Source: Cercospora beticola
Taxonomy: Eukaryota > Ascomycota > Dothideomycetes > Mycosphaerellales > Mycosphaerellaceae
Assembly (NCBI RefSeq): GCF_033473495.1
Contig: NC_088943.1
Location: forward strand, 463,501-527,500
Reading direction: 5' to 3'
Length of the DNA stretch: 64,000 nucleotides
Shown here: positions 48,850 through 60,397 of the stretch, one piece after another
Layout of the letters: the number at the start of each line of letters is the position of its first letter
Position numbering within the stretch: the first letter of the stretch is position 1
Notes under the pieces: model-generated
The model's database searches: none
Seen by the model: the letters and a program-made list of their open reading frames with translations, nothing else
Told to the model about the DNA's origin: nothing
Position numbers and translations under genes: made by a program

Positions 48850-51541
48850 ATGAACAGTATCGATGAAAGGAATCTCGCGGAAACAATCGAGCGGGATGAC
48901 AGTATACCGGCATCAACAATCGGTCGTAGAGCTTCGGCTCGACTGCAAGCACGCGAGCCCTCAATGACTGAGCGATCTGACACCAGATCTCCGACTGTCT
49001 CCTGGTCGTCTCAGCTGTCCTCCCGATCCGCGTCCACTGCATCGACTGCGCTCTCGAGCGTGTCCGACAACGAATCAGACGCAATCGTCGGAGAAGACGA
49101 CTCGGATCTGCTCAGCCTGGATGGTAACCGGCGTGGCAACGTCAAAATTTCCGTCGAGCGTGATTTTGATGTCGACAGAGTACTAGCCAAGAGAGTGGAG
49201 AATGGTGTCGTATGGTACAAGGTCAGGTGGAAGCCTATGAGGCTGCCAAGGATCCAAACTGAATTGAACGAAGAAGGCCAATGGACAGTGGAGATAGATA
49301 ACAGCAAGTGGCGAGGTGTCCTGGAGGTACGTCCGGTAGACTTCTTCACATGTGAGGTTGTCTGGAAGGACAGTGAGAGGCCAGTATGGCGACTCGGTCA
49401 TGCCATAGCGAGCATCGCAGAATGGCACGAGCGTAATCCAGAGGACATTGACGCCAATGAGCCACAATTCTGGCTTGGTCACAAAGATAGTGGCCTCGCT
49501 TCGTCGACGACCAGATATGTGGTGCCGGAGCACACCGACTTCTTCATTCACGAGGACGAAGAGTACTTTGCCCCCAAGAATATCGATCACACGAAACCTC
49601 TGCTGGAATACTGCCTGCGAAGAAGCAAGCTGAGTCCATCAGCCGTTAGACTGCTCAACAGACCGATTCGGAGGCCACTCATATTCAGTCAACGTTTTCG
49701 AGACTCTGGCAAAGAAATTGAAATCGGCCGTCCAGGGACTTTCAAAGCGCTCCTGACATACTGTGTCGGAGAAGTGCGAGAGAAGCCGTGCTCGATGTGC
49801 GCGAGGGGAAATTCTGCATTCCCGTATTGTGTTTATTTTGAAGGAGTGGCCGAAGGCGTCTGTGTCGGGTGTGTCGTACGCGGCGGATGCGAGACGAGTT
49901 GCGAGTCTCACAACTCCCGTAAGTTTCGTCCGGTGTTGCGCAGGAGTTATCAGACTGATCGCGCTAGACCGTGCATACCACGACGGAGCTAAGCATCAGT
50001 CAGTCCGACACGAAGACGTTCGATCATCTCCAGCAGGCAACCGTGATCTTGATGTGTCGGCCAGCCTAAGTAATGCAAGGTCCGGAATCACCGTTGGAGG
50101 ACAGGTGGGTGAACAGGTTGATAGTGAAGTGACAGGCAGCATGCCGGTGGAGGACCCCTTCGAACACTTCTTTGAACCAGCTTCGGAGGTCGCAAGTAGT
50201 TATGACGAGGACTTTCTTGACCCAGCTGCGACTACCACGAGCAATCATGGCAATGAAGACCTGCCGAATGCGCCCCGCTTCCAAAAGCCGTATACGCGCA
50301 CTCCAACGGCAGAGCTGTACGCATCGACGCCACGACCTCCGAAACTCTTGCAGCTGGTAGCAGGAGGATGTATAGTGGGTGAGCATCCCACAATGTCGAC
50401 GCGATCTCCTACACTGTCACAGCAGACCGCAGCTTCTTATGTTACGGCAGCGTACTCAACGCCACCTACTCAATCTCAGGCGTCCTCGGAGCGAGCAGCG
50501 GAGCAAGTGCCAGGGAATCAGACGTTTGAACGAGCCGACCAGGAGCGATGTGCGCCAGGAATCCAGCGTCGGATTCACAATCCTGCGATACCTCAATCCG
50601 GTGCTTCCAAGATGACGAGCACCAAGCGTATGATGAACTTGCCCATTCGATCTACGCCAGCACCGCGATCATCATCCACGTTGCGCGCGTCACCGGCAGA
50701 TAGCAGAGTCTCTCAGACGGATTCGGCGAAAGCTCCCTCGTCAGTCTTCCATACTCCACCGCAATCGACTGTGGAGGTCCAAAAGCTTGGTAAGCAAGGG
50801 GAAGAGCCGGTGCTCCCAGTGTATGGAAAGCCAGATGAAAGGTCAGCCACAAGGCCAGATGTGAGCTCAAGTGGTAGATTAGACCGAACGCCAGATCTCA
50901 GATTGGCCGAAAAGCCAGATGCGCAGCCGGTTGATATGCCAGATGACGGACCAGGTAAAAAGCCAGAGATCGAACAGAAGGATGGTGGCAAGAAGCGCGC
51001 AGCACCTGATCATGCCCCAGAAGATGTGACATCCTTCAAGCAGCAAGAGCAACCTGCTCCCGAGTCTGATGCCCATCAAAGCAAACGCGTCCGCCACGCG
51101 TCCTCCTCGTCACCGCGCACCAAGTCCGAAACCCACTCCGCGACCAAAATCCTCTTCCTCAACGATCACCTTCACTGCACTCTCGGCCGACCTTGCATCG
51201 ACCCGATTGCCACCTTTGCCGACTACACTCCTCCAAGAACTCCTCTCGTGTACAACGATCGCGAATTCGAGGAAAACGAAGCGACTGTGGAAGAAGTCCG
51301 GTACATTGTGAGCCAGTGCCAGTGCACAAACGCGGAGATCTTGTCCAAGTTGGCGAGGGGAAGTTTTGAGAAGCTGTGGCGTAAAGGAGAACTTGAATCG
51401 GAAGATGGTGAAGAGTGGTCGGTGGAAGGGAATTTGTCGGGCAGGTTTTGGCAGGAGTTGAACAAGGCCGTGAAGCTGGTTTGCCCGGTGAGAGGTAAAG
51501 GGAAAGGAGGAAAGAAGAAGGTCGTCATTGATTTGACGTGA
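48850..51541 (+). CDS. P1: chromo-like / six-cysteine module protein (P family), 2 exons
   Basis: Exons are 48850-49918 and 49968-51541, with a 49-nt intron (GTAAGT, CTGATC branch, GCTAG), giving 880 aa. The first true ATG is 48850. Order: Ser/Arg-rich acidic leader; chromo-like segment near 109 (VDRVLAKRVENGVVWYKVRW); central motif VRLLNRPIRRPLIF; cysteine module C314-x2-C-x9-C-x10-C-x2-C-x9-C351; a disordered stretch of about 400 residues; conserved C-terminal box near 765 (HCTLGRPCIDPI) and FWQELNKAVKLVCP; basic tail. Paralogues are P2 and P3. It is transcribed away from Q1. The chromo-like fold suggests chromatin or nucleic-acid contact, but only the shape is seen. The cysteine module probably binds zinc (inference). 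Confidence 0.82.
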
Positions 51542-52985
51542 TGTTGTTTGGGTGGTTTCCTGGGAGCTTCGTTTGGATCGAGTGGACTTTCTGTAGGATC
51601 ATTGTTGCCTGGAAAAAAGAGTGAGGTGAGATCGGTCACTTTGCTTTTTCCTCAGCTTGTGTGAATTGAGGCCTGGGCACACGTTTCAAGGCCAAAGACG
51701 TTCTGCGCAGGAAATTTTCAGATTGCCTTGTCGCCTGCCACCCGGCCTAGGGAAACGCGCTTGCTGTGTAGAATTTCTGAACGCCGAGTTCTGTTGCGAC
51801 AGGCACGTGCATCCGAATTGAGGTTGTTGTTGATGTTGGAAGGCGGCTCCTGTGTTCGGCCAGGAATTACGTTACTGTAGAACTGGCTTCCGAACGCTGC
51901 ATCCCACCCCCACCCGAGTGTGATTGGGTGACAGCTTCTTTCGCCTGTCGAATTCCTGCAGTATTCGAGAAAGTTTCGAGTGTTGCACTTCCCACGTGCT
52001 ACAACTGGCTGCGTGCCGCATGTTTCATAGATCAGTGACCAGAAGCGGCAGGAGTGGCAGTGCTGCACCTTCCGAAATCGTGCCTTAAGAACTTATTGAC
52101 ACCGTGATGTCTCCTGCGACTGGAGCGCGAGCATACAAGAAAAGTTCATGGCGGTCAGAAATCCGCTTGTGAAAAGCCGTCGACCTGATAGTAAGTGCAG
52201 CTCGAGTAGCTCGCTTACCGCTGTCTGGGTAGCAAGTGGTCGGCAGTCTTCGTCTTGCAACGTAACTCTTGTTCCAGATTCGACTCGGACGGTCTCCAGG
52301 CGGATATTTGAACAACCGATTGATGAATGGTCGAGAGTGTTTGGGACAAGATGAGATGAAGTCGGAGTTAGCGTCTGGAGAACACTTTCCCAAACTTGTG
52401 TAACTTAAGGCTTGGAGACCCACCTTTGACGTCAGATTTCGAAGTCGTGAAACATTCAGATGCTCTTCTCAAACAAGTGCAATTCCGCGGTTCGTAAAAA
52501 TATGGGCGCGTTGCATCTTCGTTGTTCATCGCGTCTTTTGCAAGTCGAAGAGTGGTCGGACGCAGGAGCTTTGGCGGGACCTGCCGACGTCGTGCAGCTT
52601 TCTAGCGAGCTTTTCGCGTATGCTCTGGCTGCTACAGAGGTCGATGCAGATGTTCTTTCACCGGTATGGTAACGCTGCGACAAAGATATGACACCTTAAC
52701 AAGACTTGTCGTCTTCTCTTGCCGCGATGTTCTGATGTGCCTTCCTACTGGTCGCCGTCAGCCGAGGAGACGAAAGAACCTACCAAGACCACAAGCAACG
52801 CGAAGGACAAGAAAGTTGTTAACCAAAAGATCTTGTGCTTGCACTGCATTGCATCCAGACTGTCGCCCAAGTCGAGCCATGTACAAGAACACCCAAGAAG
52901 AAAGATTATGCGTGACATCATGACCCTTCCCCGAACCATCCAAGCAAGCGACTCCGACCAAGAGAGATCTTTTTGTATACCAGTA
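51542..52985. other. Intergenic region
   Basis: About 1.4 kb between the 3' end of P1 and the 3' end of the membrane protein gene. Frames seen (for example 52085-52423 minus) lack support. Confidence 0.4.
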
Positions 52986-54210
52986 TTACACCCACGAGCC
53001 ATCTTTGCCATCGCTACTGCTCTCGCCGACGCTCTTTTCTTGGACCATGACCCGCTTTCCTTTCCCGGATGCAGCATCATTTGGTCCCCTCTCCACGATA
53101 TCAGCGGGTGTTTCTCCTCGCGCCAGAGGATGAACGCCTTGTCTCGATTCGTTGCGGCTGCTGCTGCGTGAGTAGCCATAGCCTGCGGGCATAAACGCTT
53201 CTCGCGTGCGTTGTGGAGAGTTTCTCCCGCTGCCAGATGGTCCGGCGGCCGCCATAGGGATTGATGCTGTGGATCTGTGTCGAGGTCCCCGTCAGTTGCT
53301 GCGTTCAATTCTTTGCGCGCCAGGACTGCGAGTTTGGCGATCGTGTCCCGGGAGGCTGGATCGGATACCTTATGCGGTGCTGCGGCCGTCGACTCACCTG
53401 TTCATGTTGTTGTCACTCATGGGAGGTCGGGTCGTGATACCCTCGTTGAAGCCTCCTGTGATCTGGTCCTGTTTGCGATCGTGCCGCCGTTTGAGCACGA
53501 CAGCGCCCCATGCGATCAGTGGAAATGCGATCACCAGAACGATGAGCATGATGATCCATTTCTGCAGAAGATGTCAGTACTGCGCATGCACTCTCCTGTC
53601 CACAAAGAGTCCAACTGCGATCCTCGTCTCCACGACCACCTCCACGGAGACCTGGAAGACCGTAGCCAGCTTTTTGAAGGGCGCTACTCACATAGTGATT
53701 CTCCCACCACGTCCCTGGATCGTCCGCGCCTGTGCTCACTCCACTGAGCGTATTGGCTCCTGTTGCGCCTGAAGAGCCTGAAGAGCCTGAAGAGCCCGAG
53801 GAACCTGAAGACTGCGTGGTCTGTCCGCCCGCTGCGTTCCCTCCACCATTTGCTGCGGTGCTATCCGCCGTTCCTGACCCCGCGTTTGCGTGTGCTGATG
53901 CACCATTGTCGCTGCCGCAGTTCGTGTTATACCATGTGCTGACTTGCTGCAGATCGGCCCCCGTACAAGTGGAATCGCAGATGCCCGTGGCTGAAGACCT
54001 CAAGTTCACCAGGTAGGCGGATTGGCAAAAGCAGATCCAGGCGCTCTGCGAGGCCACATCGGTTGCCGAGCAGGCCTGGGCGGCTTGCACGAGCAGCGGA
54101 CAGCTCTGTCCACATGCCGGCAGATTGCTATTGCCGTTGGTGAGAACTCCCTGTTGTGCGACCGCCGCCGTCGCGAAGAGCGCGAGCGCGAGCTGATGGT
54201 ATCGCCCCAT
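52986..54210 (-). CDS. Secreted-domain, single-pass membrane protein with 8-cysteine N-terminal domain, 3 exons
   Basis: Exons are 53692-54210, 53398-53561 and 52986-53274. Introns have CTGAC branches and GTGAGT donors, giving about 323 aa. A signal peptide (MGRYHQLALALFATAAVAQ) leads an ectodomain of about 75 residues with eight cysteines (ACGQSCPLLVQAAQAC, WICFCQSA, ICDSTCTGADLQQ, NTNC), similar to CFEM-like fungal surface domains. A Gly/Ser-rich stalk follows, then a transmembrane helix (WIIMLIVLVIAFPLIAWGAVV) with a basic stop-transfer (KRRHDRK) and a disordered cytoplasmic tail. A cell-surface sensor or wall-anchored role is likely (inference). It sits between module 1 and module 2 of the P/Q cluster but shows no similarity to them. 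Confidence 0.82.
53768..53810. repeat. 9-bp coding minisatellite (Gly-Ser-Ser repeats)
   Basis: GCCTGAAGA units repeated four to five times with decay at one end. They encode the (GSS)n stalk of the membrane protein, so length variants would stay in frame. Confidence 0.8.
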
Positions 54211-55043
54211 GGCCGCCGCACCCTCACTTCTGCTGTTTGTAGATGGGTTTCGAATTCGATCTCGATCGGATCGCCCGGAAGGGAGTGCGGAGATGGGAGT
54301 GCTGCTGCCGAACCTCGTGAGGTCGTCGCGGATGGGGCAGCCGTATGCGGGAGGTGTCAACCGTGGAATGTGCTGGCCGGCCGGGTCGTTTCGCGCGCGC
54401 CGTTGGAGAGGATGTCGTTCGAGTTGTCGCCGGGCAAACGAGCGACTATGGTGAGGTTGCACAGGGCGGCGTGCTCACAAGCACATCCGGAGGCGGCGGT
54501 GGTGCAGGTGCAGGAGAAGGCGCGAGCGAGGTTGAGCGGGCGGGCGTACGAGAACGGCCATGTTCCTGCACTGGGCAGAGCGGGAAATCTGGAAGCAACA
54601 GTTCGTGTTCGTGCAGGCGACCCAATCAGGCGTGCGCAATGCGCAGGGGTTCCCGTGGAGAGCCGCACGCCATGGATGCGCCCGTGATGAGGTCCAGCGA
54701 CGCCATCGCACGACAGTCGCGTGGGAGGGAGTGTGTGCGCTGCGGATCAGTTATTTGTAGAGAGTAGTGTGAGGAGTGACGGACGAGGCTGCACTTGCGC
54801 AATTCGCAGGCGCAGGAAAGAACGACAGCGCGACTGCCGTCGGTGTGTTGTGCTTCTCGGCCCGATGCGGCCGTTGCTCCACCTCGCCTGCCATGATTTC
54901 CACCATTTCCGTGGTCTTTCCGTCGCCGTACACAACTGCTCTTCTGCCTGATCACAGCACAACAAACACGACCTGGACGTTTTCGCCCTTGCAACGGCCA
55001 CTGACAACTTCCCATATGTCCATCATGAGCAGAACGGCCCCAT
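54211..55043. other. Intergenic region
   Basis: Promoter side of the membrane protein gene and 3' flank of P2. GC-rich frames on both strands have no domains or start support. Confidence 0.4.
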
Positions 55044-56883
55044 TCAGTCTAGCTCAATACACTCTGGCGCATCAGGAGATGGCTGCCCAGGAGCCGGACA
55101 ATACAGCCTCACGGCCTGGTTGAGCTCTTCATACCAGACCTTCGCGATGCACTCCGCCTTGCTCAGCAACGACTCATCACTCATCGCCGTCAATTGGGAC
55201 TCCAAGTACAGCTGATACATTTCTTCGAGCGCCTCTGCCTGGTCACACGGACAGCAGCGCAGGACATCATTGACGTCTCGATCGCTGGCTTCTCCATATG
55301 CGAATACACGGTTTCGCTCCACTCGCACCGGTTCATCAGAAGGTGTGTCCCACGCTCCGACGATAGGGTCTCGGCATGGACGACCGAATCGCGCGCTGGT
55401 GCAAGTGCGGTGCTTGCCGATCCACGAAGGACTCTTCATTCGTGCATCGCGTCGACGTCTTTTCGAGGGGCCAGGCGTGGGTTCCGACGATTGCTTGCGG
55501 TGCTCGGCGCTCATGGCATATCAGTCAGTGAGAGCACAGCTCTTCGCGCATCGTTTACTTACCTTGGGCTCTCGAGCTTTGGTTTGGTTATCGAGTCCCG
55601 AGGATCGTCGCAAATGCCTTGGTCTTCAGTCCTCGCAGATTCAGGCGTGACAAATGCTGTAGACGGATCCTGCCTGCCAAGAGTAGAGGAAGATCCGACG
55701 GGCGTCGCGCCGCCTGCCTGAATTGGATCTTCATCGCGATGCGCTGGGCCTGCATGGTCTGCAGTGTCCGGACTCACGAGCAAACCTGCTGAATCAGGTC
55801 GGATGGAGTTCGCTGCCTCTGGACGCTGTGCTTGCTCCACGGCTTCTCCATTTGCACTTGAACCAGCTCCTTCATCTGCACTTGGGTCAGCTTCCAAAAG
55901 CGCGGGGTTCCAGAGTGACGGCCGGTCGCCACGCCGATTGTGATGCCACCACTGGCAATTCGATGTCTCAGAGATCGATATTGCACAATTGACACAAGTT
56001 CCTGCTGCCGCCGTATCGTCAATCACACTTCGCACACATTAGCATTGGTTCGCGCAAGCGGCACGGATGTCGAAGCATACCATTTGGGGAGTGGCCCATA
56101 TCCTGCTTCACATCGCGTGCACATGTCAACACCTCGGGCCAGTCCGGTCACGTAGATTAACAAGAGTCGCAGATGGGATCGCAAATTGATGCCCTTTTTT
56201 CTGCTCGACTCGAGAGACTCAATGTATGTGTCCGTAAAGACAAGTCTCTGCCTCACAGGCATATTCAGATACCGCACCGAGGCCTTTGACGCCATGCCAT
56301 CAAGCGATCCAAAAAAGTTTGCAGAGATGGCAAGAGTGTAGTCTCTGCCTCGCTCGGGCACGAGGTAGCGCCCATCGACAAGATCCAACAGCGTTTCAGG
56401 TGCTGGCTCGCCCTCTGCCGGCTGCACCAAAGGGCCAAGGTTTGACACGCGCCACCATTTACCCTCCTTTCTCCTCACATCATCGAGATGCATTTCCTGA
56501 TACTCGGAGACAGCGTTCATGGCCCCCGCCAGGCCCCACACACTTCTCCTGCGGAAGAAGACGTCAGCTGCATCCAGGCGCAAATGCTCCTTTGTCGCTC
56601 ACCATGTCGACTTCCATTCGATGGACCACAACTCTTCACCGGAGCCTTCATGCACGCCGACCTGAACACGCCTCCTGACTCCCTTGGTCCGTTCGCCGTC
56701 TATGTCGACCCAAATAGTGTTGTCTTCGTCGGTCGAGACCTGCGAGGAGCGCACTGTTGTGGGCTGCCACTCGGCTTTGAGCTCGATGACGCCCTGATCC
56801 GTATATCTCTTGTTGATGATTCTCGCTATCGGCCATTGTCGTAGCTGTGGATGTCTTTGATCTGGCGTCGGCTGCCGCGACAT
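55044..56883 (-). CDS. P2: chromo-like / six-cysteine module protein (P family), 4 exons
   Basis: Exons are 56603-56883, 56081-56548, 55563-56027 and 55044-55509. All three introns are 53-54 nt with GCTGAC, GCTAAT or CTGACT branches, giving 559 aa. Order: chromo-like segment from residue 17 (WPIARIINKRY, LKAEWQP); central motif VRYLNMPVRQRLVF; cysteine module C237-x2-C-x9-C250-x10-C-x2-C-x9-C274, whose third Cys codon is built across intron 2; acidic linker; C-terminal box (CTSARFGRPCRDPI) and VWYEELNQAVRLYCP. It matches P1 along its whole length except for a shorter disordered linker. It is divergent from Q2 with a 437-bp spacer. The agreement of the spliced cysteine module with P1 and P3 supports the exon model. 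Confidence 0.82.
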
Positions 56884-57320
56884 CGATCGCCTCGGTCACT
56901 CTGCCGCCGGATAGCCTCGACGACTATGCCTCCTCGATCGAGCTTTCGTCGACCAGCAAACAAGCGACTTCTCCAGAAAGCACGCAGTTCCCTGGATGAA
57001 CTGGGTCTTGGCGCTCCCTGTGCCGCCGACACTTGCCCAGGAAAACATCGACCTGACAGTGAGGCACAACGAGCGCTGGAGAAGTGTTCCCGGAATCACT
57101 AATTGGAGCCCCTCCTCTCAATTGATCTGGTGCAGTGCATACCCATGCTCTTGCATGGTCTGGCAATCACAGCCCCTGTGAGTAATTTGAGCCTCATCTG
57201 GGGCATTCTTTGGAGTCGAGCTTGACGAGACGCAAGATGCATGCAATCGAAAGGCAGCGAACGACAACCTTATTTCCCTTCCGCCCTCCACGTCGCGTTG
57301 TGTAGCACTGTCACGCCATC
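56884..57320. promoter_or_regulatory. Divergent spacer P2/Q2
   Basis: A 437-bp head-to-head promoter region. A 58-codon plus-strand ORF (56926-57102) lies inside it and might be an upstream exon or uORF of Q2; no good donor was found. Confidence 0.4.
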
Positions 57321-58520
57321 ATGCGCATCTACCCCACTGAAACCAGGCACGAGCTGTGCTTATGGAATCCAATCGACATGCAGAACTGCATCGGCAACTG
57401 CAAACCAAGTTGGGCACTCGTCAGGCACAAGGGAGCTTCTCCATACCAGCGAAAAGGCAATGTTCCAGCCCGCTTCGGCGAGCGCTCTCTTCAACATCGG
57501 TGGAGGCGAGTATCTTCGATGCGCACCGCATGCCATACGCTGACTTCAGCAAAGAGCAGTACCTCGGAATCAACGAGCACAGAAGAGCTCAAGACGTCGC
57601 TCAATCTCCTTGTGGCTGAGCCGCCAGTATCATGCTTCTTCGCGATGGCGCTTGGCAAGGTCCTTTGCCACGCACTCGGCCATCGCGTCTCCTGCTCGCC
57701 CGCCGACGTAGATCCACAATGGATCGACGATGCGTGCGACAGCCTGCGGGAAGCAGGCGCCGACAAATGTCGCGTCGAGCTGGTTGCTAGGCGGCTCCGC
57801 GCACTTGCAATGGCCCATCTGCCTGCTCTCATGTTGGATGTGATTCAGAATGTTGGAGAATTGGAGTCCTTCCTTGCAACGATGAAACAGCAATGGCGCG
57901 AAGCTCATCCAACTCTATGCGCTGAATCATCAATGCATCCTCAGCCTATGGTGAAGAAAGCTGCAACTGAGCGGAGCGCGAGTCCGGCTCACTCGTCGTG
58001 GAAGGGAAAGGAGACTGCAGCCTCACCAGACCACGCACCAGCCAAGTTTCAACCTCGGAATGACTTCGACCCAGTGCTCTTCGCCGCCTCCGATCAAGGC
58101 CAGCGACAAGTCCTCGCGCGGAAATGTTTTTCTCTTCCGATCGAGCTCTTCTTCTACCACGTGCGCCGAGCACTGCGGCCTGAACACGACCCGTCTAGCG
58201 AGCAGATGAGCTTGATCTGGTCCAAGTTGACCGAACAGCAAACAGTACAGTGGCAGGATCTATTCGACCAATTGTACAGCGGTGACACTGCCGCTGCCGA
58301 GAGCGCTGGAACTCAACTTCTGGTTGAGCACGAAGTGTTGCAGAAATTGAAGCCCACGACTACGAATCTTTCGTCGCAGGAGTTGCCGCATCGCAGTCCT
58401 GAGACAGCGCTCCTCTCGAAGCAGTCAGCGCAAGGTCATGAACACCCGCTTGCACGGCCTGCAATGCGCTCGACGGCTCGAGCGTCACGTCAAGGAGCTA
58501 CAAAGAGTCCTTACTTCTGA
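57321..58520 (+). CDS. Q2: 'HVRR'-domain protein of the P/Q cluster (399 aa)
   Basis: A single-exon ORF starting at the first ATG. The N-terminal ~85 residues are low-complexity and basic. Two blocks match the first half of Q1: a helical block (SLNLLVAEPPVSCFFAMALG; LRALAMAHLPALMLDVIQNV) and the domain around residue 280 (FFYHVRRALRPEHDPSSEQM; QTVQWQDLFDQLYSG). The SANT-like motif and zinc knuckle of Q1 are absent. Instead the knuckle domain is in the adjacent convergent gene D. No known family name is recognised. The exact N-terminus is uncertain. Confidence 0.72.
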   Translation: MRIYPTETRHELCLWNPIDMQNCIGNCKPSWALVRHKGASPYQRKGNVPARFGERSLQHRWRRVSSMRTACHTLTSAKSSTSESTSTEELKTSLNLLVAEPPVSCFFAMALGKVLCHALGHRVSCSPADVDPQWIDDACDSLREAGADKCRVELVARRLRALAMAHLPALMLDVIQNVGELESFLATMKQQWREAHPTLCAESSMHPQPMVKKAATERSASPAHSSWKGKETAASPDHAPAKFQPRNDFDPVLFAASDQGQRQVLARKCFSLPIELFFYHVRRALRPEHDPSSEQMSLIWSKLTEQQTVQWQDLFDQLYSGDTAAAESAGTQLLVEHEVLQKLKPTTTNLSSQELPHRSPETALLSKQSAQGHEHPLARPAMRSTARASRQGATKSPYF

Positions 58521-58703
58521 GGCAGAGCACACAAGATGTTCGCAAACGATCACTGTATAAGGGTAGATTCAGGACAATGAAGGCTACCGCGACTTGTGAG
58601 GAAGGTTCACAACGAAAGACAGTGCTTGAGGGTGTTCCGCTTGCATTGCAATCTGGTCTTTTTGGTGCTGCATACGCTCGTGTGCAAGAATGCAGGGAGT
58701 AAC

Positions 58704-60017
58704 TCATATCAAACGCTCCGCACGACTCCAGCATCTTGCCGCATGCCGCTTACCACAGACGTGACAATCTTCGTAAGGCGACCGCGCCTTGAACCACGCC
58801 CAAATGATCTCACCATTTCGAAGCAGCAGTGGCACCCCGATTCGGAGCAGCTGCGGACACATTTCAAACGAAATCACAAACTCTTTTCTCTTCCCCATTC
58901 CTTGTCTATACAACTTCCGCGGCCCGTGTGCAAATTCGGGAAGATTGTGTTGCATGGCAGTGACCATATCTCTGTCGTCCACGCGATCGTGGTCGTCGCT
59001 CCAGAAGAAACTGCACGGAGAGTGCGGAGGTGGTCGTTCGGCTTGCACAAGGCAGCCGAAGAGCATTACTTGCATTCCTTCGGACTCGTTGGCTTTGCGG
59101 GCGGTTTCGAAGAGGATGGAGTAGGTCCAGTCGTTGTGTTGTGTGCTGCAGACGGAGATTTGATCGCCCCATGCTCGTGTGCAGCTGGAGGAGAGCTGGG
59201 TACAGCCGTAGATGCTTCTGCGCTTGAGCAGTTCTTCTTCGGAGAGTTCGAGGATGAAGAGGAGGCGGCGGGGGTCGCGGGTTATGTTTTGGGAGCTGAT
59301 GAGGACGGGTGGGGGGAGGTGGTGGTGGGTGAGGAGGTTGGAGTATTGCGCGTCGCGGTCGTCTGGAGAGTTTTGTTCCTCTTCTTTGATGACGCTTGGG
59401 GAGCGCTTTGGCTCGGTTTTCTCTTCTGCGGGGAAATCTTGGGTTTGGGTTCCGGTGCTGTGGAATGTTGGGTGGTGGCTTTCTTCGGTCTCTTGTTGCA
59501 GCACCGGTGGGAAGGTTCTCCAGTCCTCATTTGGCTCGGGTTCGGCATGGCCAGCAGCACTTCCTGCCAGCTGCCATGGCTCCTCATCCGGACTCTGGTT
59601 TGTGGACAAGCGATTCACCTCGAAAGGTGGTCTTTTCACTACCGCGACCTGATTCAGATCTGGTGTCAATCGGTACAGCTCATCCTCCATTTCGTGTGAG
59701 ATGTCTTTTGCAACACCGGCGAGGTCCATTTCTGCAGTCGCGTCGTGCGGATCCTCAAGCGTGGCGTACGTGGGTGCTGTCTGCTGTTCTTGTTTGGCTG
59801 GGATGGAGTCCTCTATTGCTCGATGTACTTCTGCCATGCCTTGCCACATCTGCAGGAATCGCTCTCGGAACCGTCTTGCTGATTCCATACGTGCTGCTGG
59901 AATTGAGGATCTGGTTGGACTTCTTCCACGCATTGTTGCATGCATTTCTGCGCCCGAATGCAGAGCGCGTCGAATGTCACGACCTGCAATTCCCTGGGAC
60001 ACTGACGCGTTCGGCAT
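58704..60017 (-). CDS. D: zinc-knuckle protein of the P/Q cluster (437 aa)
   Basis: A single-exon ORF; the first true ATG is at 60017. The N-terminal part is hydrophilic, with an IKEEE stretch. The C-terminal ~200 residues match the C-terminal domain of Q1 in order: a RRLLFILELSEEELLKRR segment, an FFWSDDHDRVDD segment, the FVISFEMCPQLLRIGVPLLL strand pair and a final CCHC knuckle (C418-x2-C-x3-H-x3-C429) against CWVCKVPHLNGGC of Q1. The layout, a globular domain ending in a CCHC knuckle, recalls LINE ORF1 or Gag-type nucleic-acid-binding proteins (inference). It is divergent from P3 and convergent with Q2. Confidence 0.72.
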   Translation of the reverse strand: MPNASVSQGIAGRDIRRALHSGAEMHATMRGRSPTRSSIPAARMESARRFRERFLQMWQGMAEVHRAIEDSIPAKQEQQTAPTYATLEDPHDATAEMDLAGVAKDISHEMEDELYRLTPDLNQVAVVKRPPFEVNRLSTNQSPDEEPWQLAGSAAGHAEPEPNEDWRTFPPVLQQETEESHHPTFHSTGTQTQDFPAEEKTEPKRSPSVIKEEEQNSPDDRDAQYSNLLTHHHLPPPVLISSQNITRDPRRLLFILELSEEELLKRRSIYGCTQLSSSCTRAWGDQISVCSTQHNDWTYSILFETARKANESEGMQVMLFGCLVQAERPPPHSPCSFFWSDDHDRVDDRDMVTAMQHNLPEFAHGPRKLYRQGMGKRKEFVISFEMCPQLLRIGVPLLLRNGEIIWAWFKARSPYEDCHVCGKRHAARCWSRAERLI

Positions 60018-60397
60018 TTGCAACGTTGTCGGCGTCTTCCTGGGTTAGGTTTATCGCTGGAGGGAGTTGCCCAGGCACGCACGAGCGGGACATTTCGCAG
60101 AGAAAGTAACTTCCTCCTGGGCAAGGCTCTAAATGAAAACATTGGTGACAAGACATTTCGTTGCGGAGGCTTTTCCTGATGCCAGGGTGCCCGGCTGGTC
60201 ATTTTGCAGACTTTCCCACGATGTCACGCTCTGTAGGCTTGTCCATTCGAGCATTTGCGGCAGGCCATGCTTGTTCTTCCGATGGTTCACGCGTCTCGCG
60301 TCGGTCACGCTTTTCGAATTGTTTAGCGACTTCAGCATCTGCCGGTGGTTGGCATACGATACGACTTTGCTGAAAGTGCTTCGCCACCGCAACGCAC
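60018..60397. promoter_or_regulatory. Divergent spacer D/P3
   Basis: A 380-bp head-to-head spacer. On the minus strand an open frame of about 66 codons starts at 60399, antisense to the P3 start. It is charged and could be an upstream exon of D, but no donor/acceptor pair fits. Confidence 0.4.
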
